Part shown: one piece after another, positions 47,526 through 61,030 of the stretch
Numbering within the stretch: the stretch's first letter is position 1
Layout of the letters: every line of letters starts with the position of its first letter
Made by a program: the position numbers and the translations under genes
Notes under the pieces: model-generated
What the model was told of the DNA's origin: nothing
The model's database searches: none
Seen by the model: the letters and a program-made list of their open reading frames with translations, nothing else
NCBI GenBank assembly: GCA_963277665.1
Contig: OY728147.1
Coordinates: 1,265,663,424 to 1,265,727,423, forward strand
Reading direction: 5' to 3'
DNA length: 64,000 nucleotides
Source: Viscum album
Taxonomy: Eukaryota > Streptophyta > Magnoliopsida > Santalales > Viscaceae

Positions 47526-47860
47526 GATCCAAAGAGTAAGATGTATCATTTATTTCATGGCCTTAATCTAACATTTTCAAATTAAAATAGCCTCCAATGT
47601 ATTCTCATCATATGAGGAAATAGTATCATGTGTTAATAAGATAATTAAATAATTCTCTAAGTCCTATGGCTTTTAAAATAAGTTAGAGAAAAAGGGGATG
47701 ATAGAGAGAAAGTTAGATAAAGGGAATTAAGAAAAGGAGGTTTTTGCCACATGTGATAACTGTTGAAAGAATTACATTGGAGAATGCATGAAAGGAATGA
47801 GAGTTTCAAATAAGTGTGAAGAAAAAGGACACCATGTTTGGGATTTCAAGGGTAAGAAAA
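47526..47860 (+). pseudogene. Gypsy-3 gag relic with paired zinc cluster, right of CACTA-2
   Basis: Immediately after CACTA-2 the reading FHGLNLTFSN and then SNVFSSYEEIVSCVNKIIK resembles the C-terminal gag helices FLxGLxPxxAxxVxxxxxxxYxExVxxAxxIE. At 47749-47852 a Tekay-type double cluster follows: TCDNC, stop, KNYIGECMKGM, then NKCEEKGHHVWDF. Those match CxxCGKxHxGECxxGTxxCFxCGxxGHxxRDC. The final Cys is changed to Phe. No protease or RT similarity follows before the 3' LTR. The gag function would be particle assembly and RNA packaging. Confidence 0.75.
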
Positions 47861-49360
47861 TGGTTTTAAATTTACAATTCTTCATCGTCAAGGAGTTGGG
47901 ACACTAGGTGAATAAATCATTAGAGTACTCCCTAAATGATGATATTAGATAATAATAACGTTATGGTACTATGAAAGAAAAAGAGGAAAGATTAGTGTTT
48001 TAAGAATTTATTAAATAATTCTGTCATTTGAGTATTGTATTAATGATGTATATGCTATAAGAATTATATAGTATAAAAGGATACTACTGCAATACTATTT
48101 CATTAGGGATATGAGATTATGTGGTACCAATAAAATTGACTCAATAGTTCGTTAACCTTTTTGAAAAATATTTTTTGAGAGAAAGATTAACCATAATATG
48201 GTTTTCATATTGAGTTAGTGATTTTGGAATAATATATGATTGATTCAGACAAATTATATTGGATATTCAAGACTGCCTTGAAACTAATTAATGATTTTTA
48301 TATTCAATCACTATTAGAGTTTACAACATTAATGGATTTAAGTGGTATATCAAGTATTCTATAAAAAAAATGGGGAATGAATATAATCAGTTAGGTTTTA
48401 TTTTAATTCAGGGTGTTACCATATTTTAAGAGAAATCATGATTATTTTATTCACATGTTAGTACATGGAAAAGGAGATATTCAATATGGTTACCTTCCTT
48501 ATAAAATTTAATCTTTGAGTATAGATGTAAGTATTTTGGATAAGCTTAACAATTTGAATGAATTAAGATATAAATTGGATACAATCGGTTATGGTTAAAA
48601 CATTTCTTAAGAATATTTTTGGATTGTTATAAAAAGGAAACATAAAGGTCACGCAACAACCCATCACATCCAGCAAGGTCGTGAGACATGAACCCACAAC
48701 CGAAGGGCGACATGGTTGCATCACCTACCACCGGCCTACGTGATGTCCTGGTTTGTATGATGTAGTTTTTTTTAAATGATATGATAGATAAATTATAAAT
48801 TCATTTTCTTGAAACCCTTTAAAATTAGGATAAATAGTATATTTTTATTTCTATTATATTTTGGAGTGAAATATGAGTTTGTGGTAGAAATTAGTAAAAG
48901 GATGGAAATTTACTTGTAAACTATTTTATTTTATTATTCTATGAAGAAAATTAATGATTAAACATTATGAGAATAATCATAAAACCAAAAAATGTGTTAT
49001 TATAATACCTTATGTTTTGTTGAACCGAAGATATTTTAAATAATCATAGATTTATGACATTGAGGACCTAAATATTCCATTTTTTATTCACTTGTTTGTG
49101 ATTGATGACCTCAATCAATCCCTATTAATATTTATATTTTTCATATTATTATGTTTCTCTAATTTTCACCAATGTTCTCCAATTATAAATCCTAATTTGG
49201 TTGTGGCTTTTTAATTTCCCTTTCCCTCTTATTAAGATTAAATTTTATTAACCCTATTTCCGATTTGGGTTTTCTCGCAAAGGCATTTTATATTTTGAAC
49301 CTTTTATTTTCAGAGAACAATTTTAAATTGTGAGGATAAATTTATTGAAATATTATAGTA
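47861..49360 (+). other. Rest of the Gypsy-3 internal region, no pol recognised
   Basis: About 1.5 kb between the gag zinc cluster and the 3' LTR. No protease, RT, RNase H or integrase motif could be read on either strand. A clear polypurine tract is not preserved before 49361. It contains a GC-richer segment at about 48640-48750, listed separately. Confidence 0.5.
48640..48750 (-). repeat. Possible tRNA-derived SINE fragment
   Basis: On the minus strand this GC-richer island reads TAGGCCGGTGGTAGG (complement of about 48724-48738). About 32 bases later comes GGTTCATGTCT (complement of 48684-48694). These resemble the polymerase III A box (TRGCnnAGTGG) and B box (GGTTCRAnnCC) at a tRNA-like spacing. 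It is followed by a T-rich tail. The A box is imperfect and no target duplication was confirmed. Confidence 0.3.
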
Positions 49361-52300
49361 TGTAACACCCTATGATTTCATAATATGTTGTCTCTTTAAT
49401 GTAATTCAAAAGCTTGTGCCACATGCAATGCCGAATTCGAGCGCCCCCCGACTTACTGAACAAGCCATTTAAAAAGCAGCTATGATTAGTATTAACTGCA
49501 TTTTGAATTTTATATACTCCATATAACATTAACATCCATATTATGTGTTTCTAGACATAATATAATGACAAATTCAATTTTTTAGATAAAAGATGTATTT
49601 TTCAAAAAAAATCAGTTTTCCAGCATTTAATGGAGAACCCTTTTTAAATCCAATATTTGACACTTTTATATAATAAATATAATGAAATTAAATTGTTATT
49701 TTTAATAAGGACATAAAAATATAGTGTGGAAAAATTTTGAGTACTTTTCTGATAACTTTCATATTATAATGAATGGTGAAAAATAAAAAATTTTAATTAG
49801 AAAACTTTTTTAATCAAAATAATTTATAATGATAAATTATACATTCGAGTGGTTTTAAAGTATAATTAGATTATATTTTTATCATTTAAAATAATTTAAT
49901 TAATTTTATGTAGTTTCATATTTAAATTGTATATAAAAACTTATAAGTCTTTTGATTGTTTTTACTTCTTAAAAATCCACTTTCGGGTTTAAACAACGAG
50001 AATTAATTTTAAATTAATGAATGCCTCTTTTAGGTTTTTAATTTGGAAAAATTGAAATAATTTTCTATTTTGTATTATCAAAATTATATTTGGGATAATT
50101 TATGGTATTGTTTTTTAAAACATTCAATTTTTCATGAATAGTGAAAAAGAATACGTTGTAGATAAAAAGTTTCATTTTCATTTAAATAATTATTTTTAAT
50201 TAAAAATTTATTATAAAATAAAAATATAAAATTATACATATATTAATAAAATGAATTTAATTTCTATCATTTTATAATAATATTAGATATAAACAATTTT
50301 ATTGATCCATTTTAACATCTTTTTACCCACATTTTAGGCACTTTTACCCACCTTCTAGGCTCATTTCCAAATATACATAAAACAAAATTTTACCACTTCT
50401 GTAAATTGAATTTCAAATATTAGAGAGGCATGATTGACATCAATAAGTAAAATGTGGTTCAATTTTATGAATATAATTTTTTATGAATTGTAACTTTTAA
50501 ATTTTAGTTACCACGATAAAAAGTAAATAAGGAAATTAAATGTAAAAATAATATTAAAACTGACCCAATATATATCCTAATTGTATTGGATAAGTTTATG
50601 TCGACCCAAATCAACCTCAGGAAAAAAATAATATTCTTTTGATATATTTGGGTAAGATTATGGCTTTTATTATATTTTCTATAATGAATAGTTAAAAGTG
50701 TTATAAGCATTGTTTATTAACAAACCAATTTTTTTTTAAAAAACGTTATACCCTATTTAAATTCAACAATAAATATTCTATAGAAATATAAAAATATTTC
50801 CTAAATAAGGGTATTTTATTTAAAAAATTTAGTCACTTAATAATAAAATTTATTTATTACACAATGATGATGTAGTAATTACAATATTAATGAATGATTA
50901 AAATAATTGATATTATAAATATCGAAAAAAAATTCAATTGAGACTTTTGTTTCCATCCGTAAATTTTATAGGTTAATATGATTTATTAGAGACGAATAAA
51001 TATTTTTTTCAAAGTCATAATATTTTTATGATTTTATGAAAATTCAATTACTAAATAATGTCAAAATTGAAAAAAATGAATTTTTAATACGAATACTATT
51101 TTATTAAATTATATAAAAATCATTGAAACCTATATTTAGTAATAATGACATACATAAGGTTATATATTTCATTAATAAAGTAATTTAGGTTCTCTTTGAA
51201 TTTTACAGTATGTTTATTAACCATGTAATATTAAAATACAAGAAGATAAGGTAAATGGTACACTATTTAATGAAGAGTTAAATCTAAAAGACAAGTTTAA
51301 TATGGTAACCTAAACTTCCCTAAAAATTATTGGATGAGAGGATTATGACACCTAAATAGACTATTTTCAACATAAATCCTTTTTTAGCAATTATAAACTA
51401 AAATTTTTTTTATAAAAAATTAATATTTCAAAATTTTCCAAAAGTTCCCCTCACCTACCTTATAAAAGGCTACTTCCCATTATCTTATCTTCACACCTCC
51501 AAATCCATTTGGTCAGCCAAAACCTACACAAATATACTCCCAACAACCCTAAATTAAACATAAGGGCCTAAAATTGATCATAAATCCATCCTATGGAGCA
51601 ATTTTGTTCAAATCTAAAATAAGAACCCAAAGTAGAGGTAATTGATTCATCACCTCATTCGAAGTGCTTTCCTTTATCGAATTCCACATTCATAGATTTT
51701 TCCATACCAAAATAACAACTAAAGAACTGTATACATTTTAAGATGACACTATAAATATTGTAAAACCATTTTCATTATTCTATCCATCAAATTATTGAAA
51801 AAGTCACCATACGTGCATACGTACGGCTTACTATCTCCACATCGTGGTGTAGTTTGTTATCAACCCTTCATTATTTTTATGGGTATAATAATTAGTATAA
51901 TTTATGTAAATAATAAATATAACATTTTAATGATTAAGTATATATAATAATCCATCCAATTAAATACTATTTCACCATTAATAGAATGATATCATCCCTT
52001 GTGTGTACAAATGACTTTCCATCTCCATGACGTGATGAGATTCATTTCCACTTTCACCATTCAATGATGGTTATAAAAAATATATTTTATTAATAATTAT
52101 GTAATATGGGAATGATTAATTCTAATTGAAATATATATTTATATTTATTTATTTACATGTATCTCATTCACATACTTCCATTCAATATAATATGAAAACA
52201 GAAACAGCTTTTATGCATATGTATGACCTACCATCTCTGTAAATGGTAATTTCCCTTTTATAAATCTATAAGTTATAAATATATATATTCAGAATATATA

Positions 52301-53813
52301 TGATACATAAATCATGTTTTATGTTTTGTATGTATTTAAATAATTATCTATGTGATACGATCTAGAATAACATGTTAAAACACGTATGATAAAGAAAGCA
52401 GTTATTACATGAAATGTTACATTAACATGGAATTTATTATTAAATGGGTAGTAAAAATTAATAAATAAATCTTATATGATATAATAAATATTAATATTTT
52501 TCTTGTATAATTTAATAACATACCATTTTCAGTATAAAAATGGCTTAACGTACCCTCAAATAAAGGAAATTACATGGTTAGGGTTAATTCATCAATCTCA
52601 TTATTATTAGAGATTGTTTCTGTGTAAGTATTTTGAGGGGCTTATTTATTATCCAAGTCCATGAATCATAAAATGGTTTTCACAATGATTATTTTTATGG
52701 GAATATTTATCTAAAACATCATTTTAAATGTTTTAAATATTTATTAATCAAAATCTTTCTCATTAATGTCCTTGTTTTTAGTATGGTTTTGAGGATTTAT
52801 TTATATGGACATTAATGTTTTAAAATATAATTCTGTTCAAAAGTTTCATAGCGGTATGGAAAACTTTTATTTAAAATTCCTCTTTTAAATTTTTTCTTTT
52901 ATAAATTCATGACTTTTAAATGATTTCAAAATTGAAATAGATATTTTTTCAAATAGTTTTGATTTAATCTATGTCATTACCCTTTAGTGGATTTTACACT
53001 TGTTTGATTTGATTTGTTATGATACGATATTTCAAATTGTATTGATTATTTTTTGATATGTTTTACTATTATTGTGTTATTTTTATACCATTATTGGTTT
53101 AAGGTAATAGTACTAACATTTCATATCCTACTTTTAATGTGAATATTTATATTATGTTCCAATGATTTCATATGAGGAATGTATTGGACTTAGTAAGCGA
53201 TGGGTGGAGCCCATTATATATCATCGATGAATCGGTAGGTCTCATGAGACAAATTAGTGTCTTGGAAAAAGGCCTAGAGAAAAAATAATTTGTAGTCTTT
53301 GCATGAGGCCTTGACAATGTGGTTCAGATATCTGGCATAATGCATTCCCTCATTACGAAATTAGTTATTACATGTGGTTATTTGACTAGTAGAATATCCA
53401 TGTGCTTGTTAATATGGTAATGTTTTATTTATAAATTCCATATTATGTTCATGTTTATCTTTAATAGGTTATTGTTTTTATTAAACATTTTTACTTAAAA
53501 TTATTATAGCTTATGCTAAATTATTTACCCTTACTGAGCATCTGAGCTCACCCCTTTATTATGTTTTGTTTTCCAAGGATTCCAAGAAGTTCACTATGAT
53601 TGATATGCAGGGTTAAGATAGGGGAATAACGGGGTTCTCAAAGGATTATTTTTGAAGTTTTTTATGTATGAATTTGTAATGTAATGTTCATGTATGTAAT
53701 CTATTTTCCTAGACGACTAAACTGATAGGTCATTTGTGACTTGATTCCTTGTAATCATGCCAATTTATTAAAATAATGTGTCATCTCCATGCTTCTGGGG
53801 TCGGGACGTCACA
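49361..53813 (+). repeat. Gypsy-3 3' LTR, about 4.45 kb
   Basis: Starts TGTAACACCC and ends GGGTCGGGACGTCACA. It is collinear with 31401-35847, including the TATA box (51461), the three-copy repeat and the GAGCTCACCCC motif (53544-53554). It keeps the canonical TG...CA ends that the 5' copy has lost. Open frames inside (49353-49535, 50504-50710) are chance frames. Confidence 0.85.
51461..51468 (+). promoter_or_regulatory. TATA box of the Gypsy-3 3' LTR
   Basis: TATAAAAG at the position matching 33489 in the other LTR. Confidence 0.6.
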
Positions 53814-54930
53814 TTTATATTGATATTAACTGAGAATTATCAAGATATAGAACAATTATTACATACATCCGGAATAATTTTTAAGTTATATCATGTATTT
53901 TCCCACTTTTTCTATAGAGTTAAAATGACTATTACACTGTTATAATGACTCCAATGGAAATCATGAAATTATGATATGCAACTACAATGAAACTTGTAAA
54001 ACTATATAATAAATTATATTAAGAGACATTTTCATTTGAAATGATCTATATAAAACACTTGTAATGGTTTTTATATATTTTATAGAAATTATCTAAATTT
54101 TCATACTCAATAACCAAGCTATATAGTTCTTCAATAAATCGTGGAAAATTAAAATACATTATAAAATATACCCAAACAATTAAAATCAAATCATACTCAC
54201 ATAAAAATAATTCAAATTTATTATTTACAATAATCAAAACCTATTCAACAACTACAAGTTTAATTCATGATATAATTTTAATCTATGACATCCAAAATAT
54301 CCTTTATCATTGAAAGATTTTAATATCTGTAAAATCTATCATAAAAAATAATATTGGTTATTTTTCATAAACATATACGATCATTTTTATCAATTTTTTT
54401 CTAATGATAGATACCTAGAGAGTATCATTTTTGATATGGGTGGCATCATATCTGAATGTACATACCCCACATTGATTGTTACATATAGAATGTTAATCCT
54501 CCTTTTATAACTCTTGAAATAGTTTCAATTGTATTTCATTACCATCATAATATTATTTGAGAATCACACTATCTGTTTTTATGGATACCAACTATTAAGA
54601 ATATTTTGAATAGAAGTAGGTAATATTATAGAATCTTTCATAGATAATGGTAGATGGTACATTACAAGTCAGATTATGTAGTCTGTCTCCTTATTTTTAA
54701 CATTTAACCCACCATACCCATAGTAAAATGGGTTTAATGAAACCCCTATTAATCATGCAATCCAATATTGTAACTATACCATTTAACTAATGGATAATAA
54801 CCCTTTAAGGGCCTTAAATAAAACTTATTACGAAAATATTTCTGTTATTGGTCACCAATAAAGTTTATTTGATGATTGTAGAATACTTGAGAGAAGTATA
54901 AATATTTTAGTGTGATTTATGTGAGTTGGA
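53814..54930. other. AT-rich sequence, probably 3' copia debris
   Basis: No confident coding similarity. It lies downstream, in minus-strand sense, of the copia RNase H fragment at 54940-55110, so it may be the decayed end of that polyprotein and its LTR. The minus-strand open frame 54046-54237 has no recognised motif. Confidence 0.3.
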
Positions 54931-54939
54931 ATGGTTTAA

Positions 54940-55110
54940 ATACATTTATATTTTCCATTATATTTGGAATAAAATTTACTAGATTTGGAATACCCCTTCA
55001 AATAAGATATCATTCTTCTTTGAAGTGGGTAGGAACTTATTCTAAAATGTATATCTTATCTAGATTAATTGTGTCTATTAGGTCACATGTTACTGAATAA
55101 GTGGAAAAAA
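54940..55110 (-). pseudogene. Copia-2: minus-strand copia RT to RNase H junction relic
   Basis: Read on the minus strand, the sequence gives TCDLIDT, then a decayed linker, then HFKEE, stop, YLI, stop, RGIPNLVNF. This matches the copia pattern TRPDIxFxV....R....PxxxHxxAxKRILRYLKGTxxxGLxF, which joins RT to RNase H. The residues H, R-G-T/I-P-N-L and F are collinear. Stops interrupt it. Flanking sequence up to about 56.3 kb may hold the RT part but could not be read. Confidence 0.5.
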
Positions 55111-57899
55111 TCAAACCCACTATTGAATGAATACCTCAATTATAATATGTATAATTTCACCAATGATTTATATTATAACAATTCTTTGAATCGGGATGAG
55201 CCATCAGTCCTACACATTCATTCATGGGAAAAACGAATGTAATTTACCAATATTTTAAGAAAAATAAATGCATCTCTAATATCAATGAATTTACATTGAA
55301 TACAATTTCCAATGTGTTCTATCAATGAACTACTTTTTGAAAATGTTTTCTTGAACAATTTTGGGTGGTGCATTGTACCATTTCCCATATGAATATTCCA
55401 CTACACTTTATCATTTTAAATAATAAAAAAGTGTTCATCCATATAAATAGAACTCTACTCCATCCATTTTTCCAATTTGTGATTCACAACCACTTTACCA
55501 ATTAAAAACACATAGAAAGAGTTTTAATTACATTAAAAAAAAATACAACATTTTAATGCTAATGATATGGGTTCATTTTTTGTCTTTTGTTAAACCCAAC
55601 AAACTAAAGAAGGGTCAGTTGTGAGATATATTTCACGTGAATATAACATATTATTAGAGGTTGAATTGATATATCTTGAGAAAATAAGGGTATTTGGTTG
55701 AAACTTTCTCTTTGAGATGATCTAGAGTTGTTACTTCAACTTTATTGAGGAAGAAAATTTTTGGTTGAGATTAAAATAAGTGTACCCTATATATAAAAAC
55801 ATGAAGAAGATTCATGGATTGAATATTATTGGCTGATGTTAGTGTGTGATTAAAATCCTTTATGTTATCAAAAAAATTAAAAAATGAATCAAAATCATTT
55901 AATATTTACTAACAATTGAATATTATTTTATGATATTGGGAAGTTGAAAAATTTAATTGGCTAGATGATTCGGGAAAACAACAAGAGTAAAAAATGGTAT
56001 CATTATATATAAGGAAACATTAATTTTGGGTATAACATTTGATGAAATTAGATGATATATTTTTTTCTAGTGCATAGTGATCTTCTATATACGAATGATA
56101 ATGAATTGGAAATTTATAAAAATAGTTGTATTTATTGATGAAGGCATGATATGTACCATAGAATGAGATAATTAAAATGATAATTTTTATTAGATCTCAG
56201 TTTAAATTTTAAAGAGTTGAATCGACACTAAAATTAAAACAGTGTTCTCAATAAACAAGAATCACAAGATTGAGATTGTCTACTTAGAAATTAATCTTGA
56301 AAAACTGGTGTTGAACTGAATTTTTCATAACCAAATGACACTTTTAGTTTTATATAAATACTCTATAAAATATTTAGATGATATTTATGTTATTGATATT
56401 TTTTTTTGAATTTTAATATTTTTCAGGTTTTGCAGTTTTCCCATGGTTTTGTAAATCTCATAGTTAAATTGTGCAACATGATCCAAATTGTTTATTTTTC
56501 TCTTTTGTGTATTCTGGGATAGAATTTTGATCATTTTTTCAACCCAATATGTTTAGGAGATTCTAGAGTTATCCATGTATAATTAAACTCTCCCTTACAT
56601 GGTTCCATGATATCACTAACTATAATTTCATCATGGATTCTCATTCAAAATATCCATATGTCTGTTATTATCAATTTTGTCTCCCCCCATATTTCATTTA
56701 TTCCTTTATTACATACCTTCAATGAACCATAATTTCAATAATGAATAATTTATTGACTATGATATTAGTTTTTTAAGGAATTTTATTCCCATGGATAATG
56801 AAATATCCCTTGTCACATAATATTTCATTACTTATCAAAGGTGACATAGTTTCCACTTGATTAAGTTATTTATTATTATGTGATTTTGTTCAGCAAGCAT
56901 GTCTAGGATGTTTGATTTTTATGAAGTAATTTTGAATTAATATAAAATAATAAATTCTATTTTTGATAAATTTATATTGGTTTTTTTACATTTTTTTCAA
57001 TAAATATTAATATAAAAAGTGTTTTCTGGCAGCTCCTAAATTATATACACCTATAATGAACCTGGGTTCACTCTATGGGTTTGAAAAAAGGCATGAGATG
57101 ATATTTTAAAATAACTGGAATATTTTAACAGATTCCCCTCAAATATAGTAAAAAAATTTATTTTCATAAAATAATAATAAAATTTAAATTTTAATATTTC
57201 ATGGAAAAAATCATTTTATGATTTAAATATTTAATTCAAACTATCATTTTCAAAATAAACCATCAATGATTTTGTGAAAATTTTAATCATAAATATGAAG
57301 TTGTGAATAATATAAAGTCTGGTATTTAAATATTCCTAATTTTATATATAATTAAATATTATTTTGTGTATAATTAAAAATCTATTGACTATAAATATTA
57401 TATAAATAATGATAAGATCATATCATATTAAATAAAATTATTTTTCAGACTTTTTAAAAAAAGAATTTATTAAAAAGGAATAATTCTTATACATTATAAT
57501 TAATCAAACTAATCATAAAATTTTTATTATTTAAAATAAAATTTATTTATTATATATTTAAAAATATTAGTTTAAATCCATATAATTATAGATTCTAATC
57601 AGATAGCTAATGTATGATAATATTTTTTTGTGGAAAATGATTTCCTTAAAAAACATTTTTCAGACACATTTTCTAGGATAATATTAAAGTTAATTAAAAA
57701 ACATTTCATTAATTAAATTTGATAAAATGAAATAAATATTTTTATTCAATGTAGTTTAAATTTAGAATTATGTTTAGCCAAATTTTCATTCATAATAAAT
57801 TGTAAATAATGTAAAAATTTATTATCTGGGTTAATCAATAATGGTAACTGTAAATATTAAATAATAACTTGATGGAACACTATTTGATGGTTTCATTTA
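55111..57899. other. AT-rich sequence without a recognisable gene
   Basis: Nearly 2.8 kb of AT-rich DNA. The left half may be decayed copia RT on the minus strand. The right half may be the unresolved 5' part of the LTR that becomes recognisable at 57.9 kb. I see no motif that decides either. Confidence 0.3.
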
Positions 57900-60592
57900 A
57901 TCCTTATCCTTATACCATTATAATATAGTCCATTTTGGATCCATATTATCCAGAAAGTGACCTAAAATGTTTTAAAAACATTGAAATACTATAAGTGCAT
58001 CACTCACCTCAATTAAAAAAGGGCACCCCATCCCTCACATCTTCACACATCTCATGCGATTTAGATCGACCACATAGTACCGAAATCTCTCTCTAAAATA
58101 TATTAACACATTATAGGGTTATTTTCATCCATAAAGATAAACCTTAGGGTCCTAAATTTTAAATCAAATGTAGATTCTTCTAAAATATTTTAATTGTTCT
58201 CACCATGCTCTTTCTTTTTACATTTTCTTTTACCGTATTCAAATATTTCTAACCTATTACTATATAATAAAAATTACATCTACCAAATATTTTTTATTTT
58301 ATTTTTAATGAAAATATTTTATGAATCTCCTTCTTCAATAAATGGGGAAATTCCATCTCTCCTGTGTATGGTCAACTACTACCTCGTGAAATGAAAGAAC
58401 TTTTTCCCATTACCGACACATATGTATAGCCAAAATTATGGAAATAATGATTATATATGATAAATAAAAAATAAAATTTCTTTATTAAATTAAATATATC
58501 ATATATTGTCTTACTATTTCACCCATTAATGAAATTATATCACAACTCAGCTGTATGTACAACCAACTTTATCAACAAAGCAATGTGATTTATTTTTCAT
58601 GTCAATAATTCATGAATTATTATTAAAAATTTTATAATGAGTAAATAATTGATTTATAAAATTAATATAATTATGTATTTTATGTACTGTATACTATAAA
58701 CAATAAAATTAACATTCTTATGGAGTAACACAGATTAGAAAATTAATCAGTTAACATGTTAAACAATGGTAATAATGAAATTATACGAATGAAAGAGTTA
58801 TAAGATGTTATAAGTGGATAATATATCCTATTAAAATATGAATTTTTTTATAACATTAATTAATATATTGTTTAAATACATTATAGATATTGTTAAAAAA
58901 TTATCATCTAATGGAAATCGCAACATAATTGATTTTGTATCAATTTATTTTACATTGACATATAATTATAATAACCAACCAATTCAATTTTATGAGGAGA
59001 AAATGTTGTATCATTGATATATTTAACATTAACACATATTTATATATATTTATTAAGGTGTAAATTAAAATTTATTCTTTCAAGGTGTTATAATTAAAAT
59101 GATAAAAAATATGAAAGAATTTATTTTATAATCAAACGTTCTTTTGGGAGTTCTTATATTTCATTGAATCAAAATTTTCATTTATCCATCACAAGCTAAA
59201 ATAATTTTCTTATCCTATATATATGTAACTAGTTAAAATAATTTCATCCATATTTTCTAATATTTTTTTCTTTAATGGTGTAATAAAATGTTTATATTAG
59301 AATCCTATTTTGTTTCTCATTTCATCGGATATGGTTTTCTTCCATGTGCATATTTTTTTAAAAAATCATTTTTATTTATTTAAATGAATTATTAAGGATA
59401 TTTTTTGTAATCATTGGATTTTTAAAAGGTTTTTAATTTAATAAATATAATGTTTTCAAAAATATATTATTTTAAATTCCTTTACAAAATATCGAAAGTA
59501 ATATTTTTAACGTATACTATGCTAATGGACTTCCATGCCACTATAACTATTTTATGACCTTAATCTTCTTCAACTCATTTTCAATTTTTATAAAAAGAAA
59601 ACTCTTTTTTTAAATATTATTTCACGTAAATTTAAATTATTCTTCCAATGTACAAGATTTTATTACAAAACCTACAATCTTAATCAACTGATGGTCAGCT
59701 CTTATATATGTTTAATTTTGGGGTCGTTAACATTCTATTGACACATTAATCTGATTGTGATCATTTTAAATTAATATAATATTAAATAATATACAATTTG
59801 AGTCATATATATGATTATTTCTTATTTTATACTCTAGTTTTACATAGGCTGCTTTATTATTAAAATTCTCTAATTGACTGGGGGAAGTAATGATATATAT
59901 GTATTATTTACTCACTATGTATATTTATTGATAAGGAATATTATTATTAATTTTATTGACCATTAAATATAAGAGTTATGTATTAGGCATACGGTGATGG
60001 TTAGGGATTATATATATATATAGCCCATTGATTCATTAAAAGTTCTCATTGAGACAAATCAGTTGGAAAAATTAAATCCATTTTTTTGTATACCAACCTA
60101 TAGATGAAACATTTTTGGTTAAATTTCATAATGGTATCGATATCATGATGTATGAGACCATGGAGTATATTATTAATAATTTCTATCAATAAGAATTTAG
60201 TTAATTTTATCCACAAGATTATTACATTTATATTATCCATGGATTTTATTTTTATTCAAGTTATTGGTTAAAAGGAAAGTGTCTTCATTTATTTACCTTT
60301 CTATATAAATTATTCATTATCTAATAATAATAGATTCAACTATATTTAACCATACTATGTATTTTATCTCACCCTTATTTTTCTCCCTTTACCTAGGTTA
60401 TGAAGAATAATTCATCAATGAGTATCAAGGATGAAAATAGCTTTCTTTTATTATTATTTTTATTCCCAATATAAAATTTAAATCATGTATCTATAATGTT
60501 CTCCAAGACTACTAATCTGACATATATTTCAAGATTATAAACTCTGTGTCTAGGATAATTCAATAGTGTGACCATCGACTTTGAGTTACTGG
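57900..60592 (+). repeat. Third, more diverged LTR of the Gypsy-3 family, cut by Gypsy-4
   Basis: Collinear with the later part of the Gypsy-3 LTRs. CACTCACCTCAATTAAAAAA (57999) corresponds to the TATA region at 33478. CCTTAGGGTCCTAAA (58142) corresponds to the segment at 51560. TACTATTTCACCCATTAATG (58512) corresponds to TACTATTTCACCATCAATAT (33975). CTCACCC (60371) and the following tail correspond to the end region at 35584-35760. The right edge is the first base of the Gypsy-4 LTR. The left limit could not be set. It may be a solo or truncated LTR; no internal region is attached. Confidence 0.55.
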
Positions 60593-60804
60593 TGTAATGG
60601 CCTGGACCTCTCCATTCCATTACTTTGTGAAAATGTGGTGTTAGAGGTGTTCTGGGAGGTTAAGGTGACATGAGGGTGCATTTCGGTAAACATTAAAGGA
60701 AAATTAAAGGGCAGTAGCTTTTTCATGGGATTCATAGGATTTTTCTTATTCATCTAGCCATAACATGCATATTTAATGTTGGTGGCATTGGATAATGCAT
60801 GGTT

Positions 60805-60920
60805 AGCACAAGGTTTGTCTAATAATGTGGCCTAACTGTGCAAGGATTATTTGATTAGCCAGTGGCGACCACACTTTTAGCGCACGGTTTGTCTAACCAT
60901 GTGAGAAAACCGTGCGTGCA
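60805..60920. repeat. Duplicated palindromic element in the Gypsy-4 U3
   Basis: The second copy contains the perfect 10-bp inverted repeat CGCACGGTTT (60881-60890) and AAACCGTGCG (60907-60916). The first copy (60805-60842) has the same framework, AGCACAAGGTTTGTCTAAT through CCTAACTGTGCA, in a decayed form. They lie 100-200 bp upstream of the TATA box, the place for enhancer sites. Confidence 0.7.
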
Positions 60921-61022
60921 CTAAAATTAGATCCTAAAATGGTGGATCTAAACCGTTTCTCCTCTATCATGCTAATTTATTATCCAAAGCGGCCATAACA
61001 TGGGATTACCCTCCCATGATGG

Positions 61023-61030
61023 TATAAGAA
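61023..61030 (+). promoter_or_regulatory. Possible TATA box of the Gypsy-4 LTR
   Basis: TATAAGAA follows CCCATGATGG and is itself followed by a less AT-rich transcribed-looking segment. No partner LTR is available for comparison. Confidence 0.45.

Larger units (their letters stand above)
31401..53813 (+). mobile_element. Gypsy-3: long-LTR gypsy element carrying only gag, split by CACTA-2
   Basis: Two long direct repeats (31401-35847 and 49361-53813, each about 4.45 kb) bound an internal region that is only about 2.4 kb once CACTA-2 is removed. The 5' LTR is followed by a clear primer binding site (35850-35860). The internal region contains a gag relic with a paired zinc cluster but no recognisable protease, RT or integrase. 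This is the layout of a non-autonomous element of the TR-GAG or LARD kind, with Tekay-type gag. The sequence ATTTA flanks both outer edges (31396-31400 and 53813-53817, the last LTR base being shared). The LTRs differ by roughly a fifth in the first 110 bp by eye, so it is old. Confidence 0.8.
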
